The notes beneath the pieces were generated by a model that had not been told where the DNA came from, did no database searches, and saw nothing but the letters and a program-made list of their open reading frames with translations. Below, piece by piece: positions 35,301 to 47,042 of a stretch of 64,000 nt of DNA (position 1 is the first letter of the stretch; each line of letters opens with the position of its first letter). The translations under genes and the position numbers were made by a program. The DNA comes from Theristus sp. LFF4_11. Its lineage: Eukaryota; Nematoda; Chromadorea; Monhysterida; Xyalidae. Where the stretch lies: positions 40,903 to 104,902 of the forward strand of contig JASANC010003988.1 in NCBI GenBank assembly GCA_030248135.1, read 5' to 3'.

Positions 35301-37869
35301 GGTTATAAAACACACTGTTGTACCGTCACAAAACAAGCACACAGACACGCTACGCACGCACACGTTAGCGCGCGCGTGTTTATGTGCGTGCGTGTTTATT
35401 TGTGACTGTGGCGCATTACTGCGTTGTAACAGACTATCATCAGATTTTAGCACTTTCAATTGACAGTTCACGAAGCCACCCGATTGTGCGATCAAGTACG
35501 TCCGATGTGTCGAAGTGAACAACGGGCACCAGCTGACGACGAAACGACGCGTTTCGCATCAAACCGTTGCCAGCTGCTCGAAACAAGCGAAATGCGCACG
35601 ACTGGCGATATTCGATCGCAATGAAGCGACACAAGAGAGGACGCTGGTGGCGCAGACTCTGCTCGACGCTGAAGTGCTCGCGTTGACTGTGAGCGAGTGA
35701 GCGACACGTTGCAACGGGGCTGTGTTGGGGCAGAGTTCTTGGTGGTATCACATGCTTTCGTATTAGAATGCAGCGTGTCGTATTGCTTGCTGTGCTGTTC
35801 AATCGACTGTGCTGTTCATTGCCAGTCACTGTGATTTGCAGTTCGTTGGTCGCGTGTGCACTGTGTGACCAAAGCGTGCACCTGTTCGACACGAGTGGCC
35901 GTGTGCTGCTGAGTCCGATCGTGTTGCACGACGTTGCGCTGCTGCTGCGCTGCGACAGCACTCGACTCTTTGCGGTCACACCAGACGCACGCTGCTATCT
36001 GTGGTGCGCGCGATTGTCGACGTCGAGTTTCACTTCAATTCAGTTTTAGATGTTTTTGACGAAAATTTCAGCAAAGCCCTGAAATTGTTCTTGAAATTCT
36101 GTTCGGGTCTTTCAGGGACGTGACAGCAAAGCGCGCGCTGATGACCGGCGAGGAACTGACGCCGCTGTTGACTGCAAGTGAGCGCGCCAAACTGAAACAC
36201 TTTGATAAGTATAAACAGAAGACCACGAAAACTGACCACGCTGGCACCAACACTCATTCCACTGAGTACTGATAGTCACAAACAACCGTCGTGTGCAGTT
36301 CTAATCAGCGCAGTCTTTGTCTCGTGTGAGCAGGCGCCACTGGCGAGACGCGCGTGGTCGCCGAGTCGTTGTTGAGCGAGCTCGATGCCGGCGTGCCGCT
36401 GCTGGCCTTGTCTGACGGACGTGTGTTCGCGTACGACTGCGATCTGCGTGTTTGGTTCGTTGGTGGTACTGAATTGAAGTGACCCGTGGTGTTTCGCTCG
36501 AGGCGTGTGGAGAGAGTGGAAACAGTGCCGAGACAGACGTAGAGACGTGTCTTGTCGCGTCGGCAGCCGTAACGCCACGTTGCGAGTCTGCCTGACAGGA
36601 GCCTGGAACTACGCCGCAAACTTCACAGTTCTCCGTTCCAACTTTTGAACGTGCTCCCGTTTTTAGGTTCGCTTCGTGCTCCTCGTATTGCACAGGTCTG
36701 CTGATGCACATACACAAGCTGCTTGCTTGCTGATTGACTGCGTTGTTTAGCTGAGCGTACGCGCATACTGCTGCAAATAGGAAAGGAGTGAAGAAACTGG
36801 ATGAAAATCTTTGAGCTGTGTTTTCTCGTTCAGGCAGCTGCTGGCAGACGCCCGTTCACTGTTGAACGTCAGCTCAGGCGTGTCGTATCAGATTGCGCAG
36901 CCGACCGATGCAAGCAAACGACGTTTAGTGGACACGTTAGTCAAAATAGCCGATTGTTTTATCGATCGACATATCATTGAGTGCTGTGGTGACAAACACA
37001 ACACAACCAGCCGGCCGGTACGGTTAAGCCTAGCTATTTTTTGCTGGTTGCTTGCGTCACCCGCAGCCAATCATCACATTACACGCAATTTCCGTTGTTG
37101 CGTCCCGCTCGATGCCGTTGTGTACCGTGATGACGGCCTGCTTGCAGCGGCAGCACACGCGCCAGCGCTGGTGACTCGTTGTGCTCGATGGTGGTGTGCG
37201 AGCGAGCGATGTTGGCAGCCGTACGACTCGGCCGTGCGCACGACTACAGACGTTGGCTGCATCGGTACACGCAGCTGATCGTGCGTGCTCTCGACCACAC
37301 GCGTGCCCGGACACTCTGCGCTGCGCTGCTCGCTGCTGCTGACAAAGCCGCCACCAACGGTGACACTGTTCTACTCTCGGACGCTCAACGCTCGCTTGCG
37401 CCGTCGCAACGACACCACTACCTGCATAAGGTGTGTGTGTCTGCCGCTTTCGGAGTGTTTCTGGTTGTTTGTCGTTTTTTTTCTTGCTAAAGTTCCAGTA
37501 TTATGACAGTGCACTCGGTTGTCAGTGGCACACATGAAGGGTTTTGTGTCTGGTGTTGCGTTGTCACAAACGAAACACGTGTGTGTGTGTGTGTGATGTG
37601 CAACATTGCTGTGTGTAACCAAGCGCACTGTCTTCAGACTAGGACTACATTGTCAATTTTCTCTTCTTCTTGTTATAATAACGATTTTACGGTGCATTTT
37701 CTTTTATATTCAGGTTGTGCTGCCCGTGTTTGCGTCGTGCGCAGCGTTCAGCGATCTCATTCGTCAGTTCTCGATGTTGGATTCAGCCAATCGCAACGAT
37801 CCGCACGATGCTGACGTACCCCGGTCATTGAAAGATCCGTTTTCTGCTGCCGTTTCATCGTTTCAATGA
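26952..37869 (+). CDS. HIRA histone H3.3 chaperone, complete 19-exon gene
   Basis: HIRA deposits histone H3.3 independently of replication, working in the nucleus with CABIN1, UBN1 and ASF1. Exons: 26952-26988, 27200-27388, 27867-28076, 30526-30621, 30918-31078, 31306-31500, 31877-32061, 32265-32370, 32689-32907, 33094-33177, 34538-34999, 35096-35203, 35467-35688, about 35840-36002, 36116-36177, 36334-36454, 36834-36935, 37148-37430, 37714-37869. The start MKLVRPNWINHGG matches the family N-terminus. The total is about 1,050 residues, close to the usual 1,000 or so. Phases join everywhere except exon 13 to 14, whose boundary is uncertain. It ends SSFQ then TGA, with an AATAAA at 38429. Introns 3 and 10 hold transposons. 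Confidence 0.93.
28205..30376. mobile_element. hAT-like element G in HIRA intron 3, with 8-bp target duplication
   Basis: Left end CAGAGGTGTGCA; right end TGCACATCTCTG at 30376. Flanked by perfect GCTGTCTT duplications (28197-28204 and 30377-30384). Removing the nested C2 leaves about 1.1 kb. The interior has repeated GCGCAGCGCG and GCTGCGCGACG blocks but no transposase frame. The terminus and 8-bp duplication are typical of hAT elements. Confidence 0.85.
28217..29259 (+). mobile_element. hAT-like MITE family C, copy 2, nested in G
   Basis: 1,043 bp, TAGGGTTAGGGG to CCCCTAACCCTA, with perfect 8-bp duplications GGTGTGCA (28209-28216 and 29260-29267). It landed four bases inside the left terminus of G, so G is older. 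It contains no long reading frame. Confidence 0.92.
32689..35203 (+). CDS. HIRA exons 9-12: linker with B domain
   Basis: The linker is rich in Ser/Thr/Ala. Exon 11 (34538-34999) carries QTETRAADGRRRITPMFL, which matches the conserved B-domain core that binds ASF1, followed by a basic-acidic stretch RKRRNRIDSDSDDEAND that may be a nuclear-localisation and phosphorylation region (inferred). Exons 10 and 12 are weakly conserved and rest on splice sites and phase. Confidence 0.85.
33447..34496 (-). mobile_element. hAT-like MITE family C, copy 3, in HIRA intron 10
   Basis: 1,050 bp, inverted relative to C1 and C2, with perfect 8-bp duplications AGCACGAC (33439-33446 and 34497-34504). Near-identity to C2 indicates recent movement. 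The right duplication lies 34 bases from HIRA exon 11. Confidence 0.93.
35467..37869 (+). CDS. HIRA exons 13-19: C-terminal Hira domain
   Basis: Matches the C-terminal domain that trimerises HIRA and binds CABIN1: VHLFDTSGRVLLSPIVL (exon 14), VPLLALSDGRVFAYDCD (exon 16), ARSLLNVSSG (exon 17), AHDYRRWLHRYTQLIV (exon 18) and LPVFASCAAFSDLIRQF (exon 19). The exon 13 donor (phase 0) and the best exon 14 acceptor (needing phase 2) do not agree, so that junction may use another site or contain a sequence error. Confidence 0.85.
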
Positions 37870-39347
37870 TTTTCAAAATGACCTGCTGCTAGCTTGAGGA
37901 TTGAGTGCTTTCCGTTCGCAATGACTTTTAGTGGTCATCGTGGTCATGCGATTGTGTCGACACAGATGCAAGCAACGTTCTGCTGGTTTAATCAATGCGA
38001 ACAATACGATAGATGGTTACCGTAAAATCGCGTTTACAAGCAAGTCCGTCTATGTATGTGATGTTTCAGTGGCTCGAAATCAGATGATAAATTTCTGGTT
38101 GGCTTGAAAATTGCTATTCCGGTCCTAAATCCCGTTCATGGTGCTGCATAAATCCGCCAAAAAAATTCTTTTACTGTTTGATTTCTTTCAGTTTTATAAG
38201 CTTCCTATGACAGCGTTTCGTGTTTGCACGCCATGCTGAATGAGATCCTGCTTAGCTCTGAGGTATATATAATCCCGCGTTTTTTTTATTTTTAACACTG
38301 CACTTCATATAATGTGTTACATTTTACATCACATGTAACCGCGTAACATTGCATGACTAGATTACATTACAAAGAACTACGAAAACAATGGCTCTAGTGG
38401 CAAGTTCAAAAGACAAATGTCTATGCATAATAAAAACCCATACACTTTGGTTTCAAAATTCAAGCACAATCACATCACATCACTCCGCATCACAAAACAT
38501 GTACGCTAGCCAAAAAAATCAGGCTTCAACAATGGTTTCATAGTGTCCTATGCAGAGCCGTCCCGTTTAGTGATGCGAGGTTTTTCGAGTGAGTAATTAA
38601 CATGGTAAAAAAATCACAAAACAATTGAATAAGTGAGCACGGGGAGAGGTACAAAATGTTATTTTAAACACGAAATACAGGTGCAAACAAACTTTAATGC
38701 CAATAACAAACGAATGGCAGGTTACTGACTAAATATACAATAACAAGTGGGATTGAAAGTAATTCGACATAAGTTACAGATATTTATGTGTGCACGAGAA
38801 AAGCACTCAAAATCTACCAGTAGACGCTAAAACGAAACGGTGGAAATTGCCTCATTGTAATCGACCATGCTGAAGGTAATGCGAATTTGCAATTATTGTA
38901 ACACAAAATTTTTGTTGGTTTGCATTGCAAATATGTTTTCTCGTGTCCTCAACGATAGCATTAAAAAATCAGCATTAAGTGAGATAGAAAAATACGCTAT
39001 ATGTCAGAACTTCACAGAAAACAATACTTCACACCCTGGCGCAAATAATCAGTCCATAAAACAAGCTCGGTTGAATGTTATCCACAGTCACAAGGAGTGA
39101 AATATCCAATATAGAAATAAGTTACTGAAATTTATCTTGATGCGCATGGCGAGAGAAAAAATGAAAACAGCAGAAGACAGGACGATTTTTCAAGCATTAG
39201 AAAAGTAACCATGGTTAAAAGCAAACGCTTTACTGTTTTGGAAAGATAAACAGATATACGCGTGGAAGGCAAAAACGATTGTTCAAATCTCGATAAAAAG
39301 GTTACACAAAATTGCTAAAAAAACTCAAAGAGAAATGACAGCGATAG
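37870..39347. other. Convergent 3' region between HIRA and TMEM179
   Basis: AT-rich, with no exon recognised. The AATAAA at 38429-38434 could serve HIRA. The two genes point toward each other here. Confidence 0.5.
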
Positions 39348-42300
39348 CTAACAGTTATCACCACTAGAAGTGCTATTGTGAATCGATGAACGATGATCAT
39401 TGTCAGTGCCCGTGTCGCCAGGTGTACTCGTAGTGACCACAACTAAATTGTCAACGTCAGTTGGTTGTTTGTCACTGCCATTGTCAAAATGCAGCTCAAC
39501 GTCTGTCAATGCAGCTGCGTTGTTTTCGATGCCTTTCGTCGGTCGTGGCCTCGGTTGCTTTGTTGACGATGATGCCGACGACGTCGACGATAGTGCTGGT
39601 TTGCTTTTGTTTGAGCAGTTCGACAGTTTCTTGCTGATGCTGTTGTTTGCACTTACAGTGCCGGTTGAATTGACTGCGGTCGATTTTGTGCCTGTGGTCG
39701 GCAGAGAACCAGCAGCCGTTTCCTTTGCATTATTACTACTGCCAATTATGGCCGTCTGCTCGTTGCTGTTTACCGGGTCGTCGTCGTCAATGTCTATGAC
39801 CTCGGCGTCATAGTACAACTGGTCTTGATGTCGGTTTTTGGGTTTGTCGGCATCGGAACTCGTTTGGTCAGATGCTACGGTGCTTGCATTCGCGTCATGG
39901 TTATGATCGCACGGGATACTTTTCAATGACTGATGACTTGGTGTATTGCTGCTGAATGCGCGAACAATACTATTGCGAATTGAGTCAGATTTTTTCGCTG
40001 ATCTGTTCGTCGACGAGCCACTACCTGAGGCGGCCTTCACCACAATGCCGTCATCATCGGACAGCTCGGAGTCAGGCGAACGAGTCGCAACCGCAGTATT
40101 GTTAGATATGTTCCTAGCAGGCGACGCATTAACGTTATTGCTAGCATGTTTGGGTAAGCCACCAGCAACACCAACAATATTGTTTGGATGATGGTGACGA
40201 TGATTGAGTCCAATAGTGCCATGTTGAGTGCTCGTTGCCAACGGCGGTGTAGACTGATTGTCGGTATGGTGCAGCTGAGCAGCGGATCGATTATGATTGT
40301 TGTTGTTTTCCAGTGTAGTCCATGCGAAGTAGTACGACGGAAAGTCGAGGTGACACGCGAATCGTGTGACCACCAAAATAAACGATATCAACCAAAGAAC
40401 GACGCTCAACCACGCAAAAATCTGAACATATGTTTTGCCGTTTTGTACAATACAGTACATTATCCAGTAAGTTATTTGGTGCAGAAACGTTTCAGCAAAA
40501 CAAAATGATGACTACTATATTACAAAACAGGTAAGCATCGTGCATCTTCAAACCTGAGCCGCGAGCGCATGTCCATAGTAGTCGCGTGTGGTGTGCGTCA
40601 ATTGGTCATCGGTAACTTCTTGCACGTAGATCGTGTTCGATTCGGCGCAGCTGCTAAAAATACTAATTTTTGCGGCGAAAAAGAAGAAACGTTTGAACAG
40701 TTGTGTTAAGTAAAGAGTTCACTAACGCATGCCGGGAGTTGGTCCAACTGGTGATTGAACGCGTCAACGATTTGCACCACGAAGCGATACCGTTAGTCAG
40801 TATGATTGAAATGACCAGTGTGAACACGAAAAACAAGAATGTCAACACAACCGATGGCAGCACCAACCGGGTGGCACTTGTGCTACGTCTGAAAATCATA
40901 GTATTGCTCAATTAATGATTCAGTTACAAAGACCTAATTTCAATTCAGTTCTTTAATTCTCAAATGGCAGAGTTCTACGATTTTAGGTGTATGTTATAGT
41001 TTTAAATTTTGAATAGATGTTAAATTTCAAAGTGTAGAAGGTGGGAAATGCACAAAAACACGAACCTTGCAACAAACGCTTCGTGATAGGGTCTAAAGAG
41101 GACAAAGAACCAGCACATCATGAACGCCGAAATGGCAACGCCCACAAAGCCGTACTGCGTCCAGTCGCACAAGCTAGTTGGGCCCCAAGTGGTCGCAACT
41201 GGGTCAACCTCAAACGTTTTCCGATCACCATCATAGTTGTTAATGTTGTAATCGGAGCGTGCAAAATCAATCTTCTTCAGTTTCCAGTGCGCATTCAGAA
41301 GGCAATCTTTGTCGGACGTCACGTACGTCACTTGACTGATGCAGTATGCCATTGCGGCCGATGTGAGAAAGACGGTCGCCAAAAGGACTATTTCAGTGTA
41401 GTGCACGAAACGAACCTGGATAGTACTCAATTGAATATAAAAGCCATGAAACTTCTCATACCAATAAATCATGCAGGTTTTATAATAAATACAAAAGATC
41501 AGCAACGTACACGTCTGTATGCTTTGTTCGCCTGTTCGTCACTGACCCCCGCGCTGCTCGCAGTGTCACCGACTGTCAACGGCATTCCACTTTCTGTCTT
41601 GCGCATTTCTGCAAGAAAAAGGTGCATTATCAAATACCGAAATAATCTGCCACAAATGCAGAGCAGTTTATTGACAGAACATGAATTTTGCGCGCACATA
41701 CCACTCGGATAAGTTCTAATCGCCATCCTCATTGCTTGTTGAACACTTCAATATCATCAGACACTCACAAAGAATAGCAAAAAACGACAGTGGTAGTAGT
41801 TTCGATCAGGAAAAAACTGCCAGAAAAACGTATGAAGTTTGTGTTAAAATCCGTATCTATCGTTTTAACACGTTTGACGAACACATTTTATCTCTCAACA
41901 GCGATTTTATTCAGTCTAAACAAGCCTTTCAACGCGACTAACAGCAATAAAGGTGAAGAAAACGCGCAATGGGTAAAAACTTCAGCACACAACTATTTTT
42001 TGATACTTGGTAACGCTGGAATGACGCGTGTTTTTGTGTATCAATACTTAACAAACAATTTGCATTATTCTTTCCTTTTTACGTGTTTACAGTAGATCTT
42101 TTTGTTTACCAAGGTGAAAAAAAACTAGCCACTCGTTGTGTATTTTAAAAACCTATGACTTAACTTATTGAGTGTGTATGAATCATCGCAATCGTTGTGT
42201 GACATACATTTATAATTTTACAACTGTAAGCATCACACTTTCCATTGAAACAATGTTCTTCATCAAACTTGCAATGTGTGGAATGTGAGTATATGTGAGT

Positions 42301-42716
42301 GTAATAACAGTAACAAAACTAGTCCGACGATAACTTGTGATAGAAAGCTTATAAAACTGAATAGATCAAATAATTTTAAGGTTTTCTGCAAAGATTCGGG
42401 CCTGAAAAACTGCAAAAACCAAAATTGCGGACTTGATTTATAAATGCGATGATTTTGGCAGAGGTGCGCAGGAGCCATGCTGCTCTTGGTATGTACATAG
42501 GTAACCAAACTGACCAAAAACCTAACTTGATAGCTGATATTTGCTGTTTTCATGTTTTGAAGCTCGGTTTATAAAAAAGTGGTCGATTTATTCGATTGGC
42601 GGCTCAGAATTTAGGGTAACCTGGTAGAGGATGCTTGTTCCAATGCCTCGTTCCGAACGGCCGTCATGTCTGTTCCTGGTTGTGCCTTGGAACAGGCATA
42701 ACAGGCTCCCGTGCAT
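39348..42716 (-). CDS. TMEM179-family four-pass membrane protein with long C-terminal tail
   Basis: Exons on the minus strand: candidate first exon 42621-42716 (ATG at 42716, 32 codons, phase 0), then 41066-41415, 40727-40888, 40554-40653 and 39348-40421. The core matches TMEM179: CLLNAHWKL, WGPTSLCDWTQYGFVGVAISA, a third membrane segment LVLPSVVLTFLFFVFTLVISI, WCKSLTRSI, SCAESN and a fourth segment FAWLSVVLWLISFILVVTRF. Vertebrate TMEM179 is about 230 residues; here about 330 further residues rich in Ser, Asn, Thr and Asp follow the last membrane segment. The family's function is unknown. The first exon is less certain than the rest. Confidence 0.82.
42621..42716 (-). CDS. Candidate first coding exon of the TMEM179 homologue
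   Basis: An ATG preceded by the acceptor-like AAAATCAG opens 32 codons ending ILYQ before the donor GTTACC. The phase fits the next exon, VRFVHYTEIVLL. The first 20 residues have no family similarity, so an alternative short exon elsewhere remains possible. Confidence 0.4.
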
Positions 42717-45700
42717 GTCTGATTTTGCGAAAATTTTGTGATCAATCAGCGCAGCGCTGCGTGCATTAGAAAATTTCAAAACATTTGCACTAGATTTGCA
42801 GGTTTTGCTTCTTGTTTATGTTCTGAAAACGGCAGTCAGATTTTGAATGTGAGCGCAAAAAAACAAGTTTTTATTCCATCATCAAGAAGCTTAAAAAGAG
42901 GTATGTTAATAAAAATGGAAGTTCTTTTTGTAGTATCAAACAGCGCCGCTGCCGACTAACAAACTGGGTTGTCATAGCTACGACACGGAACTTGTGTGTG
43001 TTCATCTTCATTGTGTTCGCCCAGTATTTTTAACAGCAGCTGATAAAAAAACAAACACAGACATCAAACCTGCATTCTTTTTTGTTTGTCTATTTATAAA
43101 CTGTTTTTTAATTGCGGCAAATCTGTATGTATTTTCGTTATCCGAAATTCCAAACGAACAGAATCACACAATTTCAATAAAATTCAAAATTCAGTTCAAA
43201 TCCACGCATCATATAAAAACGAGCAGCAATTCGACATTCTCTAAGCAGCAATTTTGCATTTTCAACGGAATTCAAAAAAGTGCAACCATAAATCTGAAGA
43301 ATCTAAAGGCTATTGATTGAAGTAAACATAACTTCGTTTTAAACACATACAAAAAGTCTGCGGCCGATCAAAGAAAAATGAGTTCCACAGAAAACTAGAC
43401 ATATACATGTATGTACATATATCGGGAGGGAAACGCTAAAATTTTGAACCACACACAGCACTTTATCACTATGGCTCTTTCTGCAATGTACAATGTAAGT
43501 TTCATCTTTCCGACAGCAAAAGTTTCCATAAAGCACGCACGCTCTGAAGTTGTTGATGTCGCGCAGTTGACCAGCGATTTAACGCTCAGCTTACTTTTTT
43601 CGTCTAAACCCGCTTCAAGAAGAGAAAATAAATTATTGCCTTTGAAATACACTAGGTTTACCGTATAATAGCCTTCGTCTGACATGCTTGTTGTTCATTA
43701 GTTCGCTGTGAGCGACTTTCAAATTATAATCAAATTTTAGTGAAAGTGAAGGTCAGGTGAAGTGAAGTTATGACAGTTGTGAACAGCATGCCTTTCATCA
43801 GAGCTTGAAAATATAATAAGAATTTTGCATTACTGACTTTCTGCCATAAAGACAATATACAATATGACACCGCTAGTGCTAATCATGATCGTCACATTTT
43901 CTGCAGTGTTTATGAAGTTTGTTTTTTGACATTTGACAATCTCAAAATTTTAATTGCAATTGAGATTTTAGTGTATTGCAGTGGAGAGAATCAAAAAGTA
44001 TGAAACAGCCGATGAATGTCTCACTCAGTTTTTGGCATTGATTGTTGGCTTCAACACTGCCAATTTCGAACAGCTCTCAACAAGTCTCAGGTCAACGCAA
44101 TAGGGCAAACGTTACATGTAGCTTGGCGTTCTTAACGGTAATGAATGCTTTCAAAAAGTGCTATTATGACTGTAACACACCGAATAGATCATTGGATTAT
44201 TTTATATCAGCTAACGAGCAGACAGGCAACAATCAACCAACCACCGAACTGCGCGGCAGACGCCACAAAAAACATCGCGCCAGATGAGGCTTTGAACCCG
44301 CTGTAACTTTGGCTCCTTTTTCACAAACGTTAGTTGTTATAGGCCCGTATGAAAAAACTGTTGGAAGCAGGATAAAAACTCCTCAACAATAAAGACGAAA
44401 GAGACACCCACACGCAAAGAGTGAACTTTCCACAAACGCAATACTTGCTCAACTGAAAGGCACATTTGCAGAGCGGAGCAGACACGGATGGACAGTAAAA
44501 CTTCAAAGGCATTCAATCAACACGATGACATGGCCGCCTGTTTTTTTTTAAAGCTGCTTATGTCCATCAAAACGCGAAGAAGTTTTTCAAACCAGTGGGC
44601 TCACAATAATATTTCAGAGACTGATTTCACAAATTTTCCAACTGGCAAATTGTTTCCGGATCCGATAAAAAAATACACTGGCACCACTTGCGCGATATCC
44701 TAAAAAATTGGATATCACCCGTTTTTGTGGTTCTGTTATCATCATTGAACGTCATCGTCATCTGTGGCAGCGGGAATGTAACGCACACACAGCAGGGTGC
44801 CCTGTCCTGCCAGTGCCCACCCACTTCTCTGAAAGTTGTTTAGCTCTATGGTTTAGCCTTGAACGCACACGTGCAGAAACGTTGCTTCTCAAACTAGTTT
44901 TTTTCGCTGCTCCAAGAAAAGACATGGCACATGGGTTGGTATACACACGTCAGACACTGGCGGTGTGTGCGTGCGCGCATTTTATTGGATTTATTCTTTT
45001 CTGGCTGCACACAAGCACGCACGTTCCTATATCGAGCGAGCAAAACCGCGCACTGCTCCGGCTCATTCAGTCACATAAACTTGCTTGAATTCTATAATCT
45101 GCTTGTCGGACGGACGAACTTTTTTGTGTTTCCGGTTTCGCTTGGATAGTTACTTGCAAAAAATAAGGAAAATAAGGTCGAAGATACGTAGTTGGTCTAG
45201 ATAGTCTTTAAAAGGTCACTTTGCATTTGAGGCCTTGATCGTTAAGGATAGCTGCAACTATAGAAATGAAACCGCGCTCGCCAAAGCAGGGGCGGGCGCT
45301 TCATTTGTACGAATGCACAACGTGAGCATGTTCTGTGCATTTGGTCAATGAATCAAACTTTACTTTTTCTAAACGAATGCTGAACAAAACAAAACTATTC
45401 GAACACCGAAACAGATTCGGCCTATCTTTCACGCGACGTTTTCTTCACTGATGAGAAACGTCTCATACAATTTTCTTTTTCGCAACAGTTTTCAATCAGT
45501 AGTTGTTTCTTTTCATGTGACTTTTGAATTATACATTATCAAAACGCTATTAGTGCATATTAACCATACTAGCTTTCCTCCACTCCACCCCTTTCCGCAA
45601 GCTCAAAAAAACTGGTAGTTTTGAAAATGTCATAGACGCACTTAGTAACTGATCAGAACAGTTGGCATCTCTTGTCAAAAACGATTTCGATATCAGAACT

Positions 45701-46608
45701 TTGCACGGTTCACTGGATACAACATTTAATCAAAACTATACCACTCACTCCCCATACCGAAAACGTGTCTGCTACTGCTACTCACATTTTAATATAATTG
45801 AAATCCACAATTTTTCTCGACCAAGCTTTGCGCATCACCGCGTGTGAGTTTGGGTTTTGGTTACAAACACAAGCACCTAATGCTAATGTGTTTGACCATG
45901 ACTACAGCGCTGAAATCATTCACACACGACAGGTGCTAACATTCAACTCAGCCATAAATTATGTAAAATAAAAACTCTTGTGAACGTTTTTTTCAATGAT
46001 CAATAACAGAGACAGACCTGTCTGCCGTTGCTTGTTCACAAACAAAGACACCCAACAATTTTGGACTGCAAATACATTCTAAAAATGGTTTCCGTTAGAA
46101 CATTTAGGACTGCTGACTCAGCTCAGAAAACATGTCACAATTTTAGCTGTTTTACAGTTCGTAATACTAGAAGTGCGTAAAAATTAATAAAAAAAGGTGC
46201 CACCATCGCAGTGTTGGTGGTCAACTCGGTGCTTGAACAGTAATAGAGTGCATGTACAGTAGTACAAAGTAATATTGTCAAATCGGAAAAAAGAACAGAA
46301 GTGTGACTCATTTTAAAAAAGGCATAAATCATTTACAAAAGGACCCCATCAAATATTTTAGGCCGCATATATTTAGAATATCTATCTGAACATTTCTGCA
46401 AGTGGTTCACCTTTTGCAGGATCAAATCAAACACAAACGTTTCATTCAATGCGAGCCTGAGAAAAAGTTTTTCAAATAAATAACAAAAATCAAAAAGAAA
46501 AAGGTAAACGCAAAAATTTGTTCATTTGGAATCCAAAATTCCTTTTCATTTCCCAAAAAACCGTGCGACATTTCTCGCATCGTGCAGCGTCGCTTGTTTC
46601 CAACTGAC
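42717..46608. other. Long AT-rich interval, no firm gene
   Basis: A minus-strand frame near 43498-43685 (starting MSDEGYYTVNLVYFKGN) has protein-like composition but no recognised family and no clear donor. Otherwise I see only short frames and AT-rich sequence. Confidence 0.4.
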
Positions 46609-47042
46609 CGTCATCGTCGTCGTCAGCCATGATCGCCCTCGCCTCCTCCGTGGACGCACTCGCGGCCGAGCTCATCCGTTGATAACTGACCGTCAACGTG
46701 GCCGGCAGTCGTGTTGCCTTCTTCGGCACTGCCAGTAGACTGCGCGCGTTGAACGTGCTGACGCTACTGGACGAACTGACGCTGTTGTGGCGGCCGCTGG
46801 AAGGGTTGCTGCTGGGTTTGGTGTTGTTGTGGTTGTTGTGGTTGTTGTTGTTGTTGTTATTGCTGTGTATGCCATCGAATGAAACATTGATCTGCTGTGT
46901 TCGCCGATTACTGCCCAATTCGTCAGCAGCACAGTCGAACAGCAAAGCCTCGTTGGCGGCGTTGGCGTTCGTGTCGAAGCGAAGCATGTACGGCATCGTT
47001 CGCTGGTGGCGCCCAGACAGACTCACTGTGTTGCTATTATTG
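46609..47042 (-). CDS. Candidate minus-strand exon, Asn/Ser-rich protein
   Basis: Acceptor AAATCAG, then an open frame through TMPYMLRFDTNANAANEALL, a run of Asn and His, Ser-rich stretches and SSAASASTEEARAIMADDDDD, ending at a GTCAGT donor. It is GC-rich like confirmed exons in this window. The family is not recognised, and partner exons are unknown except possibly 51514-51676. It could instead be an internal exon of a gene whose other exons lie in unreadable sequence. Confidence 0.45.

Noticed and set aside
36301..36717. Antisense open frames over HIRA exon 16
   Set aside because: They are shadows of a GC-rich exon; the sense strand has conserved HIRA sequence.
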